Below are positions 1-13,640 of a stretch of DNA of 64,000 bases, piece after piece. The stretch spans positions 8,809,538 through 8,873,537 of the forward strand of contig CP099850.1 of assembly GCA_030062745.1 (NCBI GenBank), read 5' to 3'. This stretch comes from Capitulum mitella. Its lineage: Eukaryota > Arthropoda > Thecostraca > Pollicipedomorpha > Pollicipedidae. Every line of letters begins with the position of its first letter. Position 1 is the first letter of the stretch. The translations under genes were made by a program, and so were the position numbers. A model generated the notes under the pieces. That model was not told where the DNA came from. It did not search any database and was given only the letters and a program-made list of their open reading frames with translations.

Positions 1-2400
1 CGAAAATAACTTTAACTGTGTAATTTGATATTTGTTTTGAGGCCGGGACATGCTACTTTTGGTACCATTGCCGTAGACAGAGATCCAATATCGGACCTGC
101 GACAGAACCGAGGCGTTCACCAGGGTCATGATGACGCCGGTGGGCAGGCAGTGTTTTAGATGTGTCAGACCGGCCAAGATTCCGGAACATCGTTTGGTAA
201 CAAGAGACACGTGAAGAATTCCGGCTGAGAGTGCGATCAAAGAGCAATCCGAGCTTTTTGGTTTCCAAACAGGGGATGAGATGGTGATCGCGAAATTTCA
301 CGGTGAAGCTAGGGATGCTACGGACATTTTGGGCACTTCCGATCAACGTCAGTTGGGTTTTGTCGGCATTGACCTTTAGGCCGTTGGATCTGAACAAATG
401 TTAAGTAAGGCCAGGATGCGCTCCAATCGAACGATGATGTTTTTTAATTGGAATTTAGGGCCACTGACCAAAAGCCAGGTATCATCCGCCCACTAGACCA
501 CCACTGCGTCCTCCGCGGACAAACTGAGGTCGTTCGCGAACACGCAGGAGAGCAGGGGACGCAGCGCGGATCCCTGAAAGACGCCGATGTTGTTGGGAAG
601 TTTGGAAGGGAATTTGGTGAAACCCAGACTGTCAGTGATGCTGACACTCTGGGTATGATTTTAAAGATAGGCCGAAAACCAGGAAAAGTTAATTCCGTGG
701 GTTTGGAGCTAAGAAAGGAGTCTGGAGTGGTCCATCACATCGAAAGCCTTGCTGAGGTCGAGGAGGCAGAGTGGCGATGTTTCTCCACTGTCCTTGGCGG
801 GTATGGTGTGGTCGGACATGGAGATCAGCGCAGTTCCCGTCGAGTGATGAGGACGGAAACCGTGCTGTGTGGGGAAAAGGAGGTGGTTGTAGGATAGGTA
901 ACCGTAGAGCTACTGGTGAACAGTTCGATTCTCCGATTTTGGCGATCACTGGAACAATGGAAAGGGGTCGGTAGCTGCAGGACTGGGTGTGATCACCGGA
1001 TTTAATGATGAGAAAAAGTAGGAAATGTTTGTAGACAGACAGGTATAGGCTGGAGTTGACCAGATGAAAAAATATCGGGCCGATAACCTCAGAACTGAGG
1101 CGGAAAAGGCGCACGCATTTACCATCCTAACCGCAAGCCGAGGGGCTGTTCATTGTGAACACAGTGGAATGCAACTCGGTCAGGGTGAGGGGCGACAGCG
1201 ACATGACGCAGGCGCCAACACGTGGCAAGCGGAATGCAGTGTGAGGAAGCACTCCCTGATTGGCTTCACATTCCCGGCCACACATGGGCCTACACCAACA
1301 AAAAAGGTGTTCAACTGGTCAGGTGTAACGTCCGCTGCCAACGCACGGGCCTACTGCCACTCACAACAGCCCGAATGCACCGCCACATGGACCGACATCC
1401 CCGTCCTTCATCCGCCTCTGGATGTCAGCACGCGTGTCGCGCCGCAGCGCCGACCGCACAGCGCGGTTTAGTTCCCTGTAGGAGTCGGAACCATGTCCGT
1501 GCTGCGCTAGAGCCTGCCGGCGACACGGCATCAGGTCTCGGGTGCTGCTGGCCACCACAGGGACGCTGGGGTTGCACAGATGCATAGATGCACAGGTGCA
1601 TCAAGCGGAACGGGGCGTGCGCATCCACAGTTGGAATAAACACTTCGATGAAATCTTAGACGCTGTCACCTGTCAGTCACAGTGCGAGATAAAAACACCA
1701 GGTTCCAGTCAGCTCTCAGTGAATCGTAGTGGAAAGACGGCAGGTCAATGCAGCGCTATGGACGAGCACAAGCGGTGATGGGTGGCGGGCGGGTTCTGGG
1801 TACAGAGATAAAAACGCAAACATACATCACGATCGTTTGCAGCTAGAACACCCAACAACGAAACCAGAAATAGAAGTACTAGAACTGACGTACTGAAGCA
1901 GTGAAAAATCAGAACAAAAACTCAGTCAGGCGAGCCTTGCGTAAGTCGCTGTGGGGTTTGAGGTAATCACAATTTAAATCGTCACAGAACACGATATTGG
2001 ACGGTGGAAAGCCAATCACTAGACGCTGTAATTGAGCTTCGAGATTGCCAAAGTCCACCGTTAAATCCGCCACTGAACGTCTCGGAGGCCGATATAAAGA
2101 GCCAATGATGATCTGACTCTTACCGTCGGGCTTCACTTGGCGTCCAGAGACACTCCATCTTGTTATCCGGGATGAGGCGTGGCAGCAGCATTGATTCACG
2201 CTACGTTGAGTCCATCCCGGTCAAACACTGCGACGCCACCAAAGACGCGGCCGCCCGGTCGGATCAGCGCCCAGCAGCTGGTAGCCGGGCGCGACCAGGA
2301 ACCGGGTCGGGGTAGCTGGTTTGAGCCAGGTTTTGTTGAGCGTAAACAAGTCATACTTGAGCTTTTCCAGTTCGTGAGTGAGCCCCAGTGATCTTCGGCT
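1..2400 (-). mobile_element. Decayed non-LTR retrotransposon (APE endonuclease + reverse transcriptase)
   Basis: Reading the minus strand from high to low coordinates gives the order of a non-LTR retrotransposon, spread over several frames. About 2,345-1,910 is an endonuclease/exonuclease/phosphatase-type domain: 'LYRPPRRS', then 'CDDLNCDYL', which matches the family's GDFNCD-type motif. About 1,590-1,360 is a basic linker ('RELNRAVRSALRRDTRADIQ'). About 1,114-60 is the reverse transcriptase: 'SYRPLSIVPVIAKI', 'LLDLSKAFDVMDHS' (motif A) near 735-775, 'FQGSALRPLLSCVFANDL' near 520-580, and 'WADDTWLLVSG' (motif C, the YADD box) near 460-495. A stop codon directly precedes WADD and several frame changes are needed, so the copy is dead. 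The order and motifs fit the CR1/L2/jockey group, but I cannot fix the clade. The element runs off the left edge, and its 5' end may extend past 2,400. Confidence 0.85.
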
Positions 2401-5400
2401 TGAAGCTCGGAAATGTTCAGAATGGCCGATGAGGGGGCCTGAAGTCGATCCTGACCGCTGGTCGCCGGTCCAGCGCGGTCCTCTGCTGTCCCCGGCGGCG
2501 AGCTCCTGGCGCGCGCCTACCGCGCCAAGTCCAGTGGGGAGGGGTGACCACGTGGGTCAGCTGACCTTGGGGTGGGCAGCATGGGTCCGGCGGCGGCGGC
2601 TGGCCTCGGTCAAGGTCACGCGAGGCCCCGTGGCCACGGCCGCTGCGTTGCGGTAGCCGAACAGCCGGCCTGGAGACCTGCACCACGGCCTGCTCCACGA
2701 ACAGCAGCATTAGGAGACGCACCAGGTCTCGGTGGGTGGTAGGAGGTCGCAGGAGTGGCATGAGTGCTGGCGTCTCACGGCCGCGACTGGCGACAGGTCA
2801 CGCGTCGCCAGCCAAGCTGCGGCACGGCTACAAGCGGGTTGAACCCGACTGCGCTCAACCACGAGTCTTGATTCAAGTCAGGGTGGGCCGAGACTTAGTC
2901 ACTGTGCCCCGGTGGCACTGGGCACTGCGGGTACCGGACGCTCGGCACGCACACAGGCACAGCACACAGCTGGAGAAGGAAGCCACGGTCAGTGAGACGG
3001 GAAGCTCCGGTGCCGCGTCCCATCGGGAGAGCGGCGCACTGGAGATTGTTCACGTGCATGAAAACGCCATTTCTGTGCTGTTCAAATGCCTAAAAAGGCA
3101 TTAAATTCAAAGCGCAAAAACATCAGCCACAAAATTCTAAGGAAAAAAGTACAGGCTACCTTACTGAGGACAGAAACTTACAACCCTACTGACACTTCAT
3201 TGTATGGAAACTGCATGATTCATTACCATTTGTTTGTGAGGTTATCAGTCTGCGAAACATTTCACAGTTGGGCCACTCGGAACCTTTTTCTGTTTGTTGA
3301 AGTGAGTTCCATTCAGTCTTTGGCGTCGCTCATAACAAGAAAAACAACTCTCAAGTGACAGAGCCGAATGCATTGAACAACTTTATGCCGAAATGTCGGC
3401 CATAGTTTTTTGTTGCCTTTTGCATGCCAAGCATATTAGTACAGACTATCTCTTAGTAGAACAAGCATCATGTATGATTTCAGCATTTGTAACACATTTG
3501 ATATAAAAAGCACCTTTGTGGTACAATGAAAGGCTATCATTCCGCTTCACCTCGGAAATCAGGTCATCAAATAATGCACGTTGTTGTCAAATTACAGGAG
3601 AGTTCACATCAAATTCTTTCAATAGATTGAACTGTACCGTACGTAATGGATTCAAAGTAGTTTCGGCAGTACTCACCGAGATCCAGAAAGCAAATCTATT
3701 TAGCCAAATAAGCAGAACCATTAAAAATGGTTCAGTATAACTATCAAACAAAGCTATTGATCCCATTGTGAGTTTTAACGGTTACCATTTGGATCCAAGC
3801 AATGTGAAAGGTAATGGACTTAAAGCAAAAACGACAACATTACACCCGATCGAAACGCTACAACCCACTTAAGCTCCTGCCTGCATGCAGTTACAGTTGT
3901 TAGACGTAGAAGCAAAGTGAGCAGAAGCTATACCAGATTTTAGGAAGTATCAATAATATCCTCTATTTCTGATTCTCTTCTTAAGATCTTCCAATTTTTG
4001 CCCTAGTGGATATACTCGTACATCTTTTAATGACGTTAAAGTTAAAGTCTCAGAGTTACATTTCGCAGCATATAGTTACAGGGATGAGTAGGCATGTTGC
4101 ACCAATAGGCCCATCTAGGAAAAATAATAAACTTTGGTCGTAATTACACTGGCACTTTGTAGTGAAATTATATCAAAGTACTGGAATGCAAATTGCAAAG
4201 TCGCTGATTCCATCCGATTTGTTTGCTACTCGAGGCACAAAGAGGTCAGATACTCGCATTCAGGTTTGTTTTCCTTCGAGTCAGAAAGTAACCAAGGCGT
4301 AGAACAAAACAAACTTCGCGCAGCATGAAATTTAACGTCCCCAGGCATTCAGACTTGCACGCAGGGCTCCTCTGGCTCAAAGAATGGCGGCTATTGATTT
4401 CTGGCGCCGCCAAGCTTCCCCCGCAGAACTTCCCTCGACGAACTTTAATCAAGGAATGCATTAACCAATTTAAAACTAGGAGAATTACGCACTTCTCTGG
4501 ATCTTTCTGGCTGCTGCTCGTCTCGTTAGCCTTGTTTTCCCCGGGGCTTCGTATTTCCAGGACCCTCCCCTCGCAGAATTCCTGAAGGCTTTTCCGCACC
4601 ATAGTGACTCTGCTGCCGTCTCCGGAAGTCTAAAAACGACAGAATATTTTGGCGGCCACGCTCGCCACAAAATGACGCCGTGGCACCGTTGGCAGACGTA
4701 CTAAAGGCGGTAAACAATGCGAAGAATGGGATGGCTGGGGAAGAAAATTAAAGTTGCAGAATTCCGCACAGATGAAACTGTAGTTTAATGTTCAAGCGGA
4801 CATGGACAGCATTCCTTAAAGCCTTTCATTGGTTCCAAAAATGCGCATTGTTGGGTGTTCAGAGATATAAAATCGAGCATGATGTATCTTTTCCAGGCGC
4901 TCAGCAGGATTATGTCGTAAACAAATCAAAGAAACTGATTTCTTCCATAAATCCGTACGTTGTATTCCGGTTTCTGTTCCAGGGTGTATTTTCAAATTTC
5001 ATAACGCCTGTTAGAGTTTTTTTTAAAACCGCCTAAAAAAGTACTGTTTTAAAAGGAAACGCCAAGTGGAACAGCAATCGCTTTCAACAGCATTCACCAT
5101 TTACGAAATGTGTGGCAAAAATTACATGGCATGAACCATTGTTTGTAATATCATCTACATTACTGGTATGCATTACCGTTGGGACAAAATGAAGGTTAAC
5201 ATGAAACACTAAATAAGACGAATAAATTAAATATCTTTGTCCCCAGTGCGGAATGTTTTGAAAGTGGTCAAGGGACACACTGGATTATGACTAAGCTTTT
5301 TCAGGTCAGCACCCCTGGGCCCGTAGGTCCCATTGTAAATAATCGGAATGCTGACGGTGCAGGTGCCTTCCAGTTGGCATTTGAGCCCCACCTCACTCTT

Positions 5401-5640
5401 CCAAAACTTTTTCCTAGTGTAAGGTCATTGGAATCCGTTTTTGTTTTTGGTTTTGGTTTTTTTTTTTTAGTTTTTGGCTCATGGAAGGTCCGTAATTCAA
5501 GAACGTAAGGTGTTATTTTGGGCCATAAACTAATTCAAAGAAGGCCCACAGACGGCGTATGCCGTGAATCACGGAGGTATTTTCCTTCCGTCCCACTAAC
5601 ATTTATCGAACTTTGACAAAGTCCCACTTTTTCAATCATG
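2401..5640. other. Intergenic block, no recognisable gene
   Basis: The first 650 bases (to about 3,050) are GC-rich and could be the 5' end of the neighbouring retrotransposon, but no family motif is visible in any frame. From about 3,100 the sequence turns AT-rich with only short chance ORFs. A modest GC-rich patch lies at about 4,340-4,700. I see no tRNA, no conserved domain and no clear repeat. Confidence 0.5.
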
Positions 5641-5749
5641 CCTAGGAAAAGCAATGCTCGTGCATTTTCCCTTTGTACCTAAGCAACAATCGGTACGTCG
5701 CCATTCTAAAATCAACGGGTACGACACGGGACAAGGTTTGCGGAAACGC

Positions 5750-6300
5750 CATATGGTTTTCTTGGATTCCTCGTCTCCCCACCTGACAGCGCCCAGACTG
5801 GCGGCGACCCTCCACAGCCTCTCCATTTTCTCGGCACGTCTCGGAAATCCTCCAAAGCTCTCAAATGGGACTTTGAAATTCGTTTGTATGTAAATGCACC
5901 GCGCTTCGTGCCGTTTGCATTTTCTCAAATCCCGGCTTTTATCCGGCGAGGGCGGCCTCTTTAGACGGGCAGGGGCACGGGGCTGCCGGCGGCGCCAGCT
6001 CCTCAGAGAGTCTCCCAGTAGCGAGGCAGAATTACCGCGATATTTACATAGCATTTGGTATGCAAGGCGCGGGATTTTTGGCGCGTTCTTCCGTAAATTG
6101 CCGCCGGCGGCGGCGGGCCGGGTCGCGGGCTCCGACGATAAAATGGACGTCGATGATGGCGTCGGAAGCGACGCGCCGGAGGGGGAGCGGCCGGCCGCTC
6201 ATTCCGCCGTTGAAAACCATTGAACGAGGCCGCTCTGCGGCCGCTGAAATGAACGACCTGCGTCAGCGCGTCGGACAGAGCAGAACGTTCTGATTTGTTG
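5750..6300. other. CpG-rich island in AT-rich surroundings
   Basis: About 550 bases rich in CpG and GGCGC/GCCGCC motifs, with sharp AT-rich flanks. It contains TTTTTGGCGCG-type E2F-like motifs and GGCCGGCC/GCGGCCGC palindromes. Open frames cross it on both strands (about 140 aa minus at 5,632-6,054 and 205 aa minus at 6,003-6,620), but none shows a known domain and several overlap, as expected when GC-rich DNA lacks stop codons. It may be a regulatory island or an unidentified exon. Confidence 0.35.
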
Positions 6301-7369
6301 CAGTATGCTTGCAAGCGACCGCAACTCACGATTAATTGACAAGGATTTCGCTCAAAATGAGCAGCACACAGACATAGCCCGAAAGATGCGCTACTGATTA
6401 TCATCCAAGTTGTTGATTTGACGCCAAAAGGTAATGGAGACAAACGATTTTCTTGTAATCTTTTGAACTTGTCGCCTGAAATGCTGTATGTTTTCTTTTT
6501 AGCAATTTTACTGACGACACTGAAGAAAAAAGTCTGCTTGTAATGTTCAACCCAAATCGAGTCACTGTTGTGGGTACACAAGTTTATAGGTCCAATTATT
6601 TTTTTGAAAACTGTAAGCATTTTTACTGAAGAGATTAATGGTATTCTTATTGACCGTTTTTCAGACGCATTGATTGAAACTGGTTTTGCAGTTACTTAAT
6701 TAAAAAATGTAGGCGCACTCCAGTTTGTTACTATATTCACAGGAAGAGTCACCTTCATTGCGCAAAAGAATGTATTGGTGACATGGCAACATTTTTTTTC
6801 AACAAGTCTTAAGTCGAGAGTCAAGTATTCAAACTGGATAATCGGGACCAAAATCATATGCCGAATGTACATCTGAGCACCGAATTTTAAAGAAACTTTG
6901 ATTGCATTGGTAAAATGATACAATATCATCAAGGGCCTCAATTAAAATCTCACAAAAACATCAACAATGAAGGTGTAATCATGAGACCTAACCAAAGCCA
7001 TTCATACAATTACAAAAACGTCAAACGCCTATCCTGTTCATTTCAGTGACGTGGTTTCCTCTTTTTACTGAAAAAACTATTTTTCCTTTGTTAAAGCATA
7101 TTTTGTTTGTCGTAAGCCAGTCGATTTACTTTTCATAAGCCGCATTATTATTTGTCGTGAAATGAGTGCTAACAATGGACATTTTTCTCGACGTTGAGTC
7201 CTTTTGTATTCATGGATTTTGTCGTTGTATCCGGGAATGTGCATTTGTGCTTCTGGATTGAAAAAAGGCGTGACGACTCACAACGATCAGCTGGATAACT
7301 TATGCAAATTGTTCCCGTCCTGTTTCCCAAGTCGTCATTGCGCGACTCGCGTCCGTAAAGTTTTACGGC

Positions 7370-8310
7370 CCAATCTGCCAGAGCCCATACTGCCGACCAA
7401 TCACAGCTCACTAGAGTCTACCCCTCCCCCTCCTCGCGTCGGTCGTAAATCCCCCTCCCCGGCCCTCTCCCCTCCCGGCCTCCTGCACGCCTGCTTGCTT
7501 CGGCTGCAACGCCGCCCCAAGGCCCCTCTGCAATTCGAACCCTCCGGCAGCAAAGCTGGTCCCGCATGCGCTGCAAAAACTCGTGCCTTTCAGCGCGCGA
7601 AATCTTTTTGCATATTGCCGAGAATCTTCTTTGCCTATTGCAGAATCATTTTCAAAGGCCATGCAAAAACCACGCGCGTGCTCCTCCCCGGGAAAATCTT
7701 TGGCCGCGTTGCTCCCATCAACTGTTCACAGTTGCAGCCAAGATTTCAAAGCGCGCCACTAAAAACGCCACGAACGTTCTCACCCGCGAAACTTTGTGCA
7801 AGTTGCGGGCGAAATCCTTTGAGGGTTGCAACCGAAATTTCAAAGGCGCGCCGCAAAAATGCCCAATTTCCCGGGCGCTCGCGCCATCAGTATGCACACG
7901 CGCGGCACAAACCTCACACGGCTTTGCTGCTCCTGAGAGCGCCGGTCGCAGGGTCATTAGGAATCTTAGCGCACCAACACAGGCAGCACGTAAACACAGC
8001 ACCGACAAACAAGCATGACTGGGGCCGACTGGGACGCTCCCATGGACGGCCGGGGGGCTTTTTGCTCGCTCTGCACCAGGACCGTTTTTGCGGGCGGCGC
8101 CGCGGGGCACGTGGGGGGGACATTGTGTCGTTGCCCCCTCTCCGGCGCGCTGCAGACGCCGGTGACATGTGTAGCTAATGGTGGGCCGGTGATGATGCAG
8201 AAAGCGCGCGAACGGAGAGCCAGCTGGCATCGGGTCGCCGCGCCGGAAGAGGTCTGCTTGCGGTCAGGTCTCATTGGATGGCGATCGCCAGCGTGGATTT
8301 GCATTGTTAA
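7370..8310. other. CpG-rich island with a 324-codon open frame of unknown status
   Basis: GC-rich segment of about 0.94 kb between AT-rich flanks. A plus-strand frame is open from 7,204 to 8,178 (324 codons), much longer than other frames in this part of the window. The product is rich in Arg, Ala, Pro and Leu with scattered Cys and matches no family I know. Overlapping frames of 150-170 codons exist on both strands, which argues that low stop density explains them. The DNA contains variants of TTTCAAAGSCGC at about 7,650-7,860, giving it a loosely repetitive look. A regulatory island is at least as likely as a coding exon. Confidence 0.3.
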
Positions 8311-9146
8311 TCCGTCGTGAAAAAGTTTGTCGTTCTGGTCTGTAAGAATCTGAAGTCACGTAATGAATCGGAAGGCTTCCTCGTGGCAATTTACGCTATA
8401 ACTAAAGCTATTATCATAGTTACAGTTATGTAACGATGCCCTTGGGCTTCATGGCTCACTCATCATTTGATCATGACAAAGTGAAACATAACATATATAA
8501 TGGGTAAAACATTATATATGTTAATGTTAATGATAAAATATAACGTATATAATGGAGCAGGACGCAGTGCGACCATTGTCCTGGTTATGAGCCTTTTCCT
8601 TACAATTTTCACGGCATTCAGTATGGCTGTTTGTGGTGCTTAATATACAAAGTCTTAAAACTGACGGCAATGCACAAGGTGGTCTTCGGTTTTCATGAAA
8701 CTAAATAAAAATTCAAAAGGTGGGAGCGCAAAGGCTCAAACTCTGGTTTCTTCTGTATTAAGAAAGAATAAAAACTTGGACTAAAACCACTTTGACGGCA
8801 TGCACCATCTGCATATGATTTCAGAGCCCATCTAAGCATAGAAAAAATACCCCACATGCACCTTGTACTGCTGCCACAATGCGACATACATATATGTTGT
8901 GCAAACCCTAAACGTTCTGGGGTAATTTCTCTGACAAACGACAACTAGTGACAACATGTGGTTATCTACATCGCAATGATAACAGGGCTCAGCGTTAGCA
9001 GGTCCAAAACCTGTTGCGTTCATTTTCACGTGTGTGCTGCAAATGCGTCCGTGTAAGCGCTTTCGATGCCTAGTTGCACATGTTTCCGGCGTATCCGAAT
9101 GAGGGTCATTTATGAATCGATCATCAAAGTAGCCAGAGTAACAGCG

Positions 9147-9174
9147 TATAAAACCGAGTCACCGTGATTCAGTT
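9147..9174 (+). promoter_or_regulatory. Possible TATA/initiator pair
   Basis: TATAAAA (9,147-9,153) is followed by TCAGTT (9,169-9,174), which fits the arthropod initiator consensus TCAKTY. The T-to-A distance of 24 bases is shorter than the usual 28-32. No recognisable gene follows, so this is a weak candidate that could arise by chance. Confidence 0.15.
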
Positions 9175-10554
9175 GCGCGCCGAGAGTTTCACGGCAATGA
9201 ATTTCCAATCCTCTCGGACCTGGCTGCATTACATGACGACGATATCATTATGTGATTTCCATTGACGGCGCTCAGCATGGCAGCGGCTGGTGCGATTCAG
9301 ACCCCCTCCCAGTCCCGTCTGTCACCGTACCCCGAGTCTGTGGCTGGTGCGTGCTGCGAATAAATACCCAGGCCTCATTTGATACACGCCAATCCCTGCG
9401 TGGCCAATGCGATCAGCACTGTGAACACCTGGCAAATTAGGCCACCATGAAGATCCAGTCTCCTGGCCGAGAAGGGGATCTTGGTCTTTTACAACCTCGA
9501 GTGGCATAACAATGACTTAATTGGTTCAATATCAGTGGTACAAGGTCAGAGTTCTGAGCACCTACTCATTATATTGGGGTTCAAACATGGAGCATTCTGA
9601 TGAACAACTTTTAAATACGCGGTCAATAGGAACTGTATTTTAGGGGCATTCTGTTCACATTTGACATTGCTGTACTAGATTTTGTTGGTCTGGATGGTTA
9701 ACAAATGGCACTTATGAAATCACTCTTAATCTCCTTTATCTGAACTTTATAGATGTTGCGAAATCTTACGATGGCCGCATGATTTGGAATGTTTTTACGT
9801 GATTTATTGCTGTAAGGGTCACCATTGATGCAAACGTTGAATCCCAGTTGCGCTGACCAATCTCTAAAACATAATCCCTAAAAATGATCTAATATTTTGA
9901 AAGGTGACGCAGGTTAAGAAAATGGAAATTTTAGCTTGATGTGGAGATGATCATGCAAAACTCTTGAAGGGTTTCTAATGCGATAAACAGAATGTCTTTA
10001 GCATTCTGGTTACAGCCCACTTTTGGGTTGGCGACCAGGCGCTTCAAATGGCTTTGAACTCATTTTGTTCGCATTATCATGCACGCGAAGTGTTTAGGTC
10101 GAAGTGACAGAGTCTAGTTTGAGGGCAATTCTTCAAAAACATTCGATTTGTTGGAGAGGTGTTCCAGAAAAATTAGGTTGCCTAACGTTTAGTGAGATGT
10201 ATCAATTGACATGAGACTTGTCATATTGATGGGACATGGCAAATGAAACAATGCTGTTATTTCGTATTTTTCGGGGAATTTCCAGGACTGACCTTAGTCG
10301 GCTAAACTTCCGACCTTTCTACGCTTTCTTTTGAGATTATGGGTCTGGTTGGGCTGTCTTGAAACTTAAATATACGTCCTGGTGTTTCTCACGTCCTTTG
10401 CACTCGTAACTGCGCCCCTTGACCTGTGACCTGCGGTCAGGTCACTTTTTATAGCGAATTTCCAGAAACGTAATCAAATATAATCATCAGTTATCACTTA
10501 TTACATCAGTTAACAGTCTTGGAATGGTTATCGCTAATCATGTGTGCCTCGGAA

Positions 10555-10620
10555 GCAAATAACAAGAAAGTATATAACAAGGAAGTATATAACAAGAATA
10601 GGAAGTATATAACAAGAACT
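10555..10620. repeat. Short tandem repeat, GGAAGTATATAACAAG-like unit
   Basis: Three to four near-identical units of 16-22 bases containing AAGTATATAACAAG follow one another, differing by small insertions such as AATA. It is a local minisatellite with no sign of function. Confidence 0.8.
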
Positions 10621-13537
10621 TTCTTGCCAAATGCAGCCTAGTTACATTTTACCCAGGCTGACCTGATTTGACCTTTAGAAATACGACGTTTGTTTTGAAT
10701 GTGAATACACGTTGCATGGTCACACGTCAGAAGAACTTCACCCATGCCTTCTTTGTATGCAGTTTGCATTGGCCCAGCCCCCTTATTTCTAGTCCCCGAA
10801 ATGAAAACCTCCTTGAAGTCGCGAAAACAATCTCTCACCGAATATTTGGTTTTTGCACAGTGACCGTGCTCGCCGCCCAGTATCCGTGTGACTCAAATGC
10901 AAAACGTTTTGGGGCGCGGGTTTGTTGCACGGGTATCATGCACGACACAGGCAATGTAGAAGGGATATTGCATGAAACAATGTTATGGAATTTTATGCTG
11001 TAATGCACCCGTTCAATCGTAACGTGGCAGATAGTGCCACAGACACCAGAAATGCCTGGCGAATGGGGATGAATTGGATTGAAGTTGAAAAAAACGACCC
11101 AGGTTGACCTTGTCTGGCCTTAACATGATAGTTGTAGACTTCATATGCTTGCCACATTTGCGGCGTATTTCAGCCATGCTTATGCATTAAAAAAAACACA
11201 ATACATTAAAAAATACGATTTGTTTGAAATAGTCAAATTTGGCTTCAGCCGTCAGGCATCTTTTTTGGGATTCGCAAAGGTAAATCAGACCTTCTTTTTA
11301 CTGCTAACCCCTCTAGAGCTACGCACAAGCACTGTTTAAAGTTTTTTGCAAAAAAAATGTCAGTAGGGCAACTTAACCTAAGATTACCTCTGGTGACATT
11401 ATTGATGATCTCATTCGGAAAGATCTACGTGTTTTCTTTTAGTTTCACTTACGGTTTTCCAAAGGTGTTTTTACTTTTTCGTCGGGCTTATAGTTCTCGT
11501 GATCTTGGCGGAAGGGAGGTCCTTATGAAACGACCAGGCCCGGCGAAGGTGGATCCGGAGGCCGACCTGGCGAGGAGTAATAAAAGCCCATGTAATGCGC
11601 TGTGATAACGTGTTCACTTTTTCGTCTTCTTTCTACTGACTGCTGACAGCGTGAAAGTAGCGCACGACCAGATACTTCCTTGTACATTTAAAACTGATAT
11701 GTTGTTTTGCAAAAATATCCTGATACTTACATCTAAACTGGTATTTTACCTTTCATGAAATAATGGCTGTTATTTGCTTTTTGCAGTGAATTTTGTCTCT
11801 AAGCATATAATATTTTTAGATATGATTTCAGTGATAGCAGTTCCGGAATCGACTCATTTCGTTCTAAGTCGGATCCAAAATCGATTCCGTTTCGGAAAAC
11901 CGGTTTTGAGTCAAAACCAGAACCGATTCAGCCAGACATGAGTTGTATTTAGAATCAATCCCCTCCAAGTGGAATCAAATACAAATCTGAAAACAACACG
12001 AAATAAGCTTTTGTCCTCTCCATAACTTTGTTCTTTGATTCGCCCACAGCAATTTTTACCGCACCTTCGCCCATGTCTTGAGAAAGTTTCTTCAAAGTTT
12101 CTTCAAAAGCTGTTGCCTGTAGACCGTAGCACCTCTGATGCAGCGCAATCCCACCTCTGTATTCATGCCACTTGTTTTCTCTAATGGTTCCACGTTATAA
12201 CGGCTGTAAGGCGATCGGGCTCCCAGCTGTCCGCGGTTTCTGCAACTACCTCTGAATATCCCACAACGAAATTTTGAGCACACCTTCACTCATGTACGAT
12301 GGTTTCTGTTTCTTTTTTGTTGTTATTGTTCATATCAGTGGAAAAATTGGATAGTCAGTGTAAGCCAGTTTTTGAGCCCCAACCTGCATATGCCATGCAC
12401 CTTTGACTTTGCTTTGATGCGGCATTTTTCGAGGCTGAATGTCAAAATAACAGAAAACATGGGAAATCAACTGGGCAGTGGAACTGGATGACTCAAACCA
12501 GGCCTCCACCCCCAAAATTCGGCCTTAGCCAAAGTCATGCTAGACGTCCGACTCGTTTTGTTAAAAAGGGTCAATTTTTATTGCTCCAGAGCCTATGCAA
12601 GGAAAACGGTTTATTCAGACGGAGCGAGCCAGTGCTGCAAGCGAATGCAGTCAAACAATCGATGAAAACCAATGTTCTGAATGTATGTTTGCCTGCGTGA
12701 TTGAGAGTTACCTTAGATATAGCTTCCCTTACGTTTCTTATTAATTATGATTACGCTTACATGGTCGAGAATATTGCTAACTAGGGCAATGCCCGGAATT
12801 CATTCCTTGGTTGAATTTAAATTCGCAATGTTTCTACAGATTAACAAAAAATGCATCGATCTATGAATTTTGTTGGCCTCCGAAGACCTTCCTATCACGC
12901 GATCAAAGTCCTGACGCAGCTCCCTAGCAGCCTACAGTCAACTGAAAACTGGGCATATGATAATTTTCTACATTGCGCCGTGAATGTAATGCCATTTTTT
13001 ACCTTCATGTTTAGCTGGCGGGTACCAATTGGCTGAAGATGAAAACTCATTAGTGACAGACATGATTAAGATCTTAACGTGTATTATTTATAAGCGATTC
13101 GCTGATTCGAGTCGGCAGACCGTCACTTTTGCAGCAATGGACCATTGACAAAGTTCTCACGTCTGTATGTTCTAACTAGTTCAGAGGGAGTGAGCCAGCG
13201 AAGCGGGAGGACACAGGCGTACAACAGATGAAACCCAGACTTCTGAATATTTGCGTGCTGGCTTGTTTGTATCCCATTCCTAGGTAGCTCACGAATGCGC
13301 TTTCTTGATTAACGGTGTTTGTACCAGGACAAATACCTCCAACCTACTGAGTGCATTCGTTAGGTTGAAATCTGCGATATTGAAGAAACTAAAACAAATA
13401 ATGTTCCTATCCAAGACACTCTTATCCAGGAAACTGATTGCCAATCAAAACATGAAACGTAAACACGTGAGACAGATCTCGGCGTAACACCTTTCCGAAA
13501 AACTAAAAACTGCACATTATTTAAATTGTCAACAAAC

Positions 13538-13568
<31 letters not shown>

Positions 13569-13570
13569 AG

Positions 13571-13639
<69 letters not shown>

Positions 13640-13640
13640 T
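13538..13640. repeat. (AT)n / (GT)n compound microsatellite
   Basis: Two (AT)n runs separated by GCGCAGTTA are followed by (TG)n and then TATG repeats. A chance minus-strand frame across it would encode Tyr-Ile repeats and is not a gene. Confidence 0.95.

Larger units (their letters stand above)
8311..13537. other. AT-rich intergenic DNA
   Basis: No coding frame with a recognisable domain. At 9,147-9,174 a TATAAAA lies 24 bases before a TCAGTT initiator-like site on the plus strand. Short direct repeats of GGAAGTATATAACAAG lie near 10,560-10,620. Scattered AGGTCA/TGACCT hexamers occur near 10,415-10,440, 10,650-10,675 and 11,100. Nothing else stands out. Confidence 0.5.
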
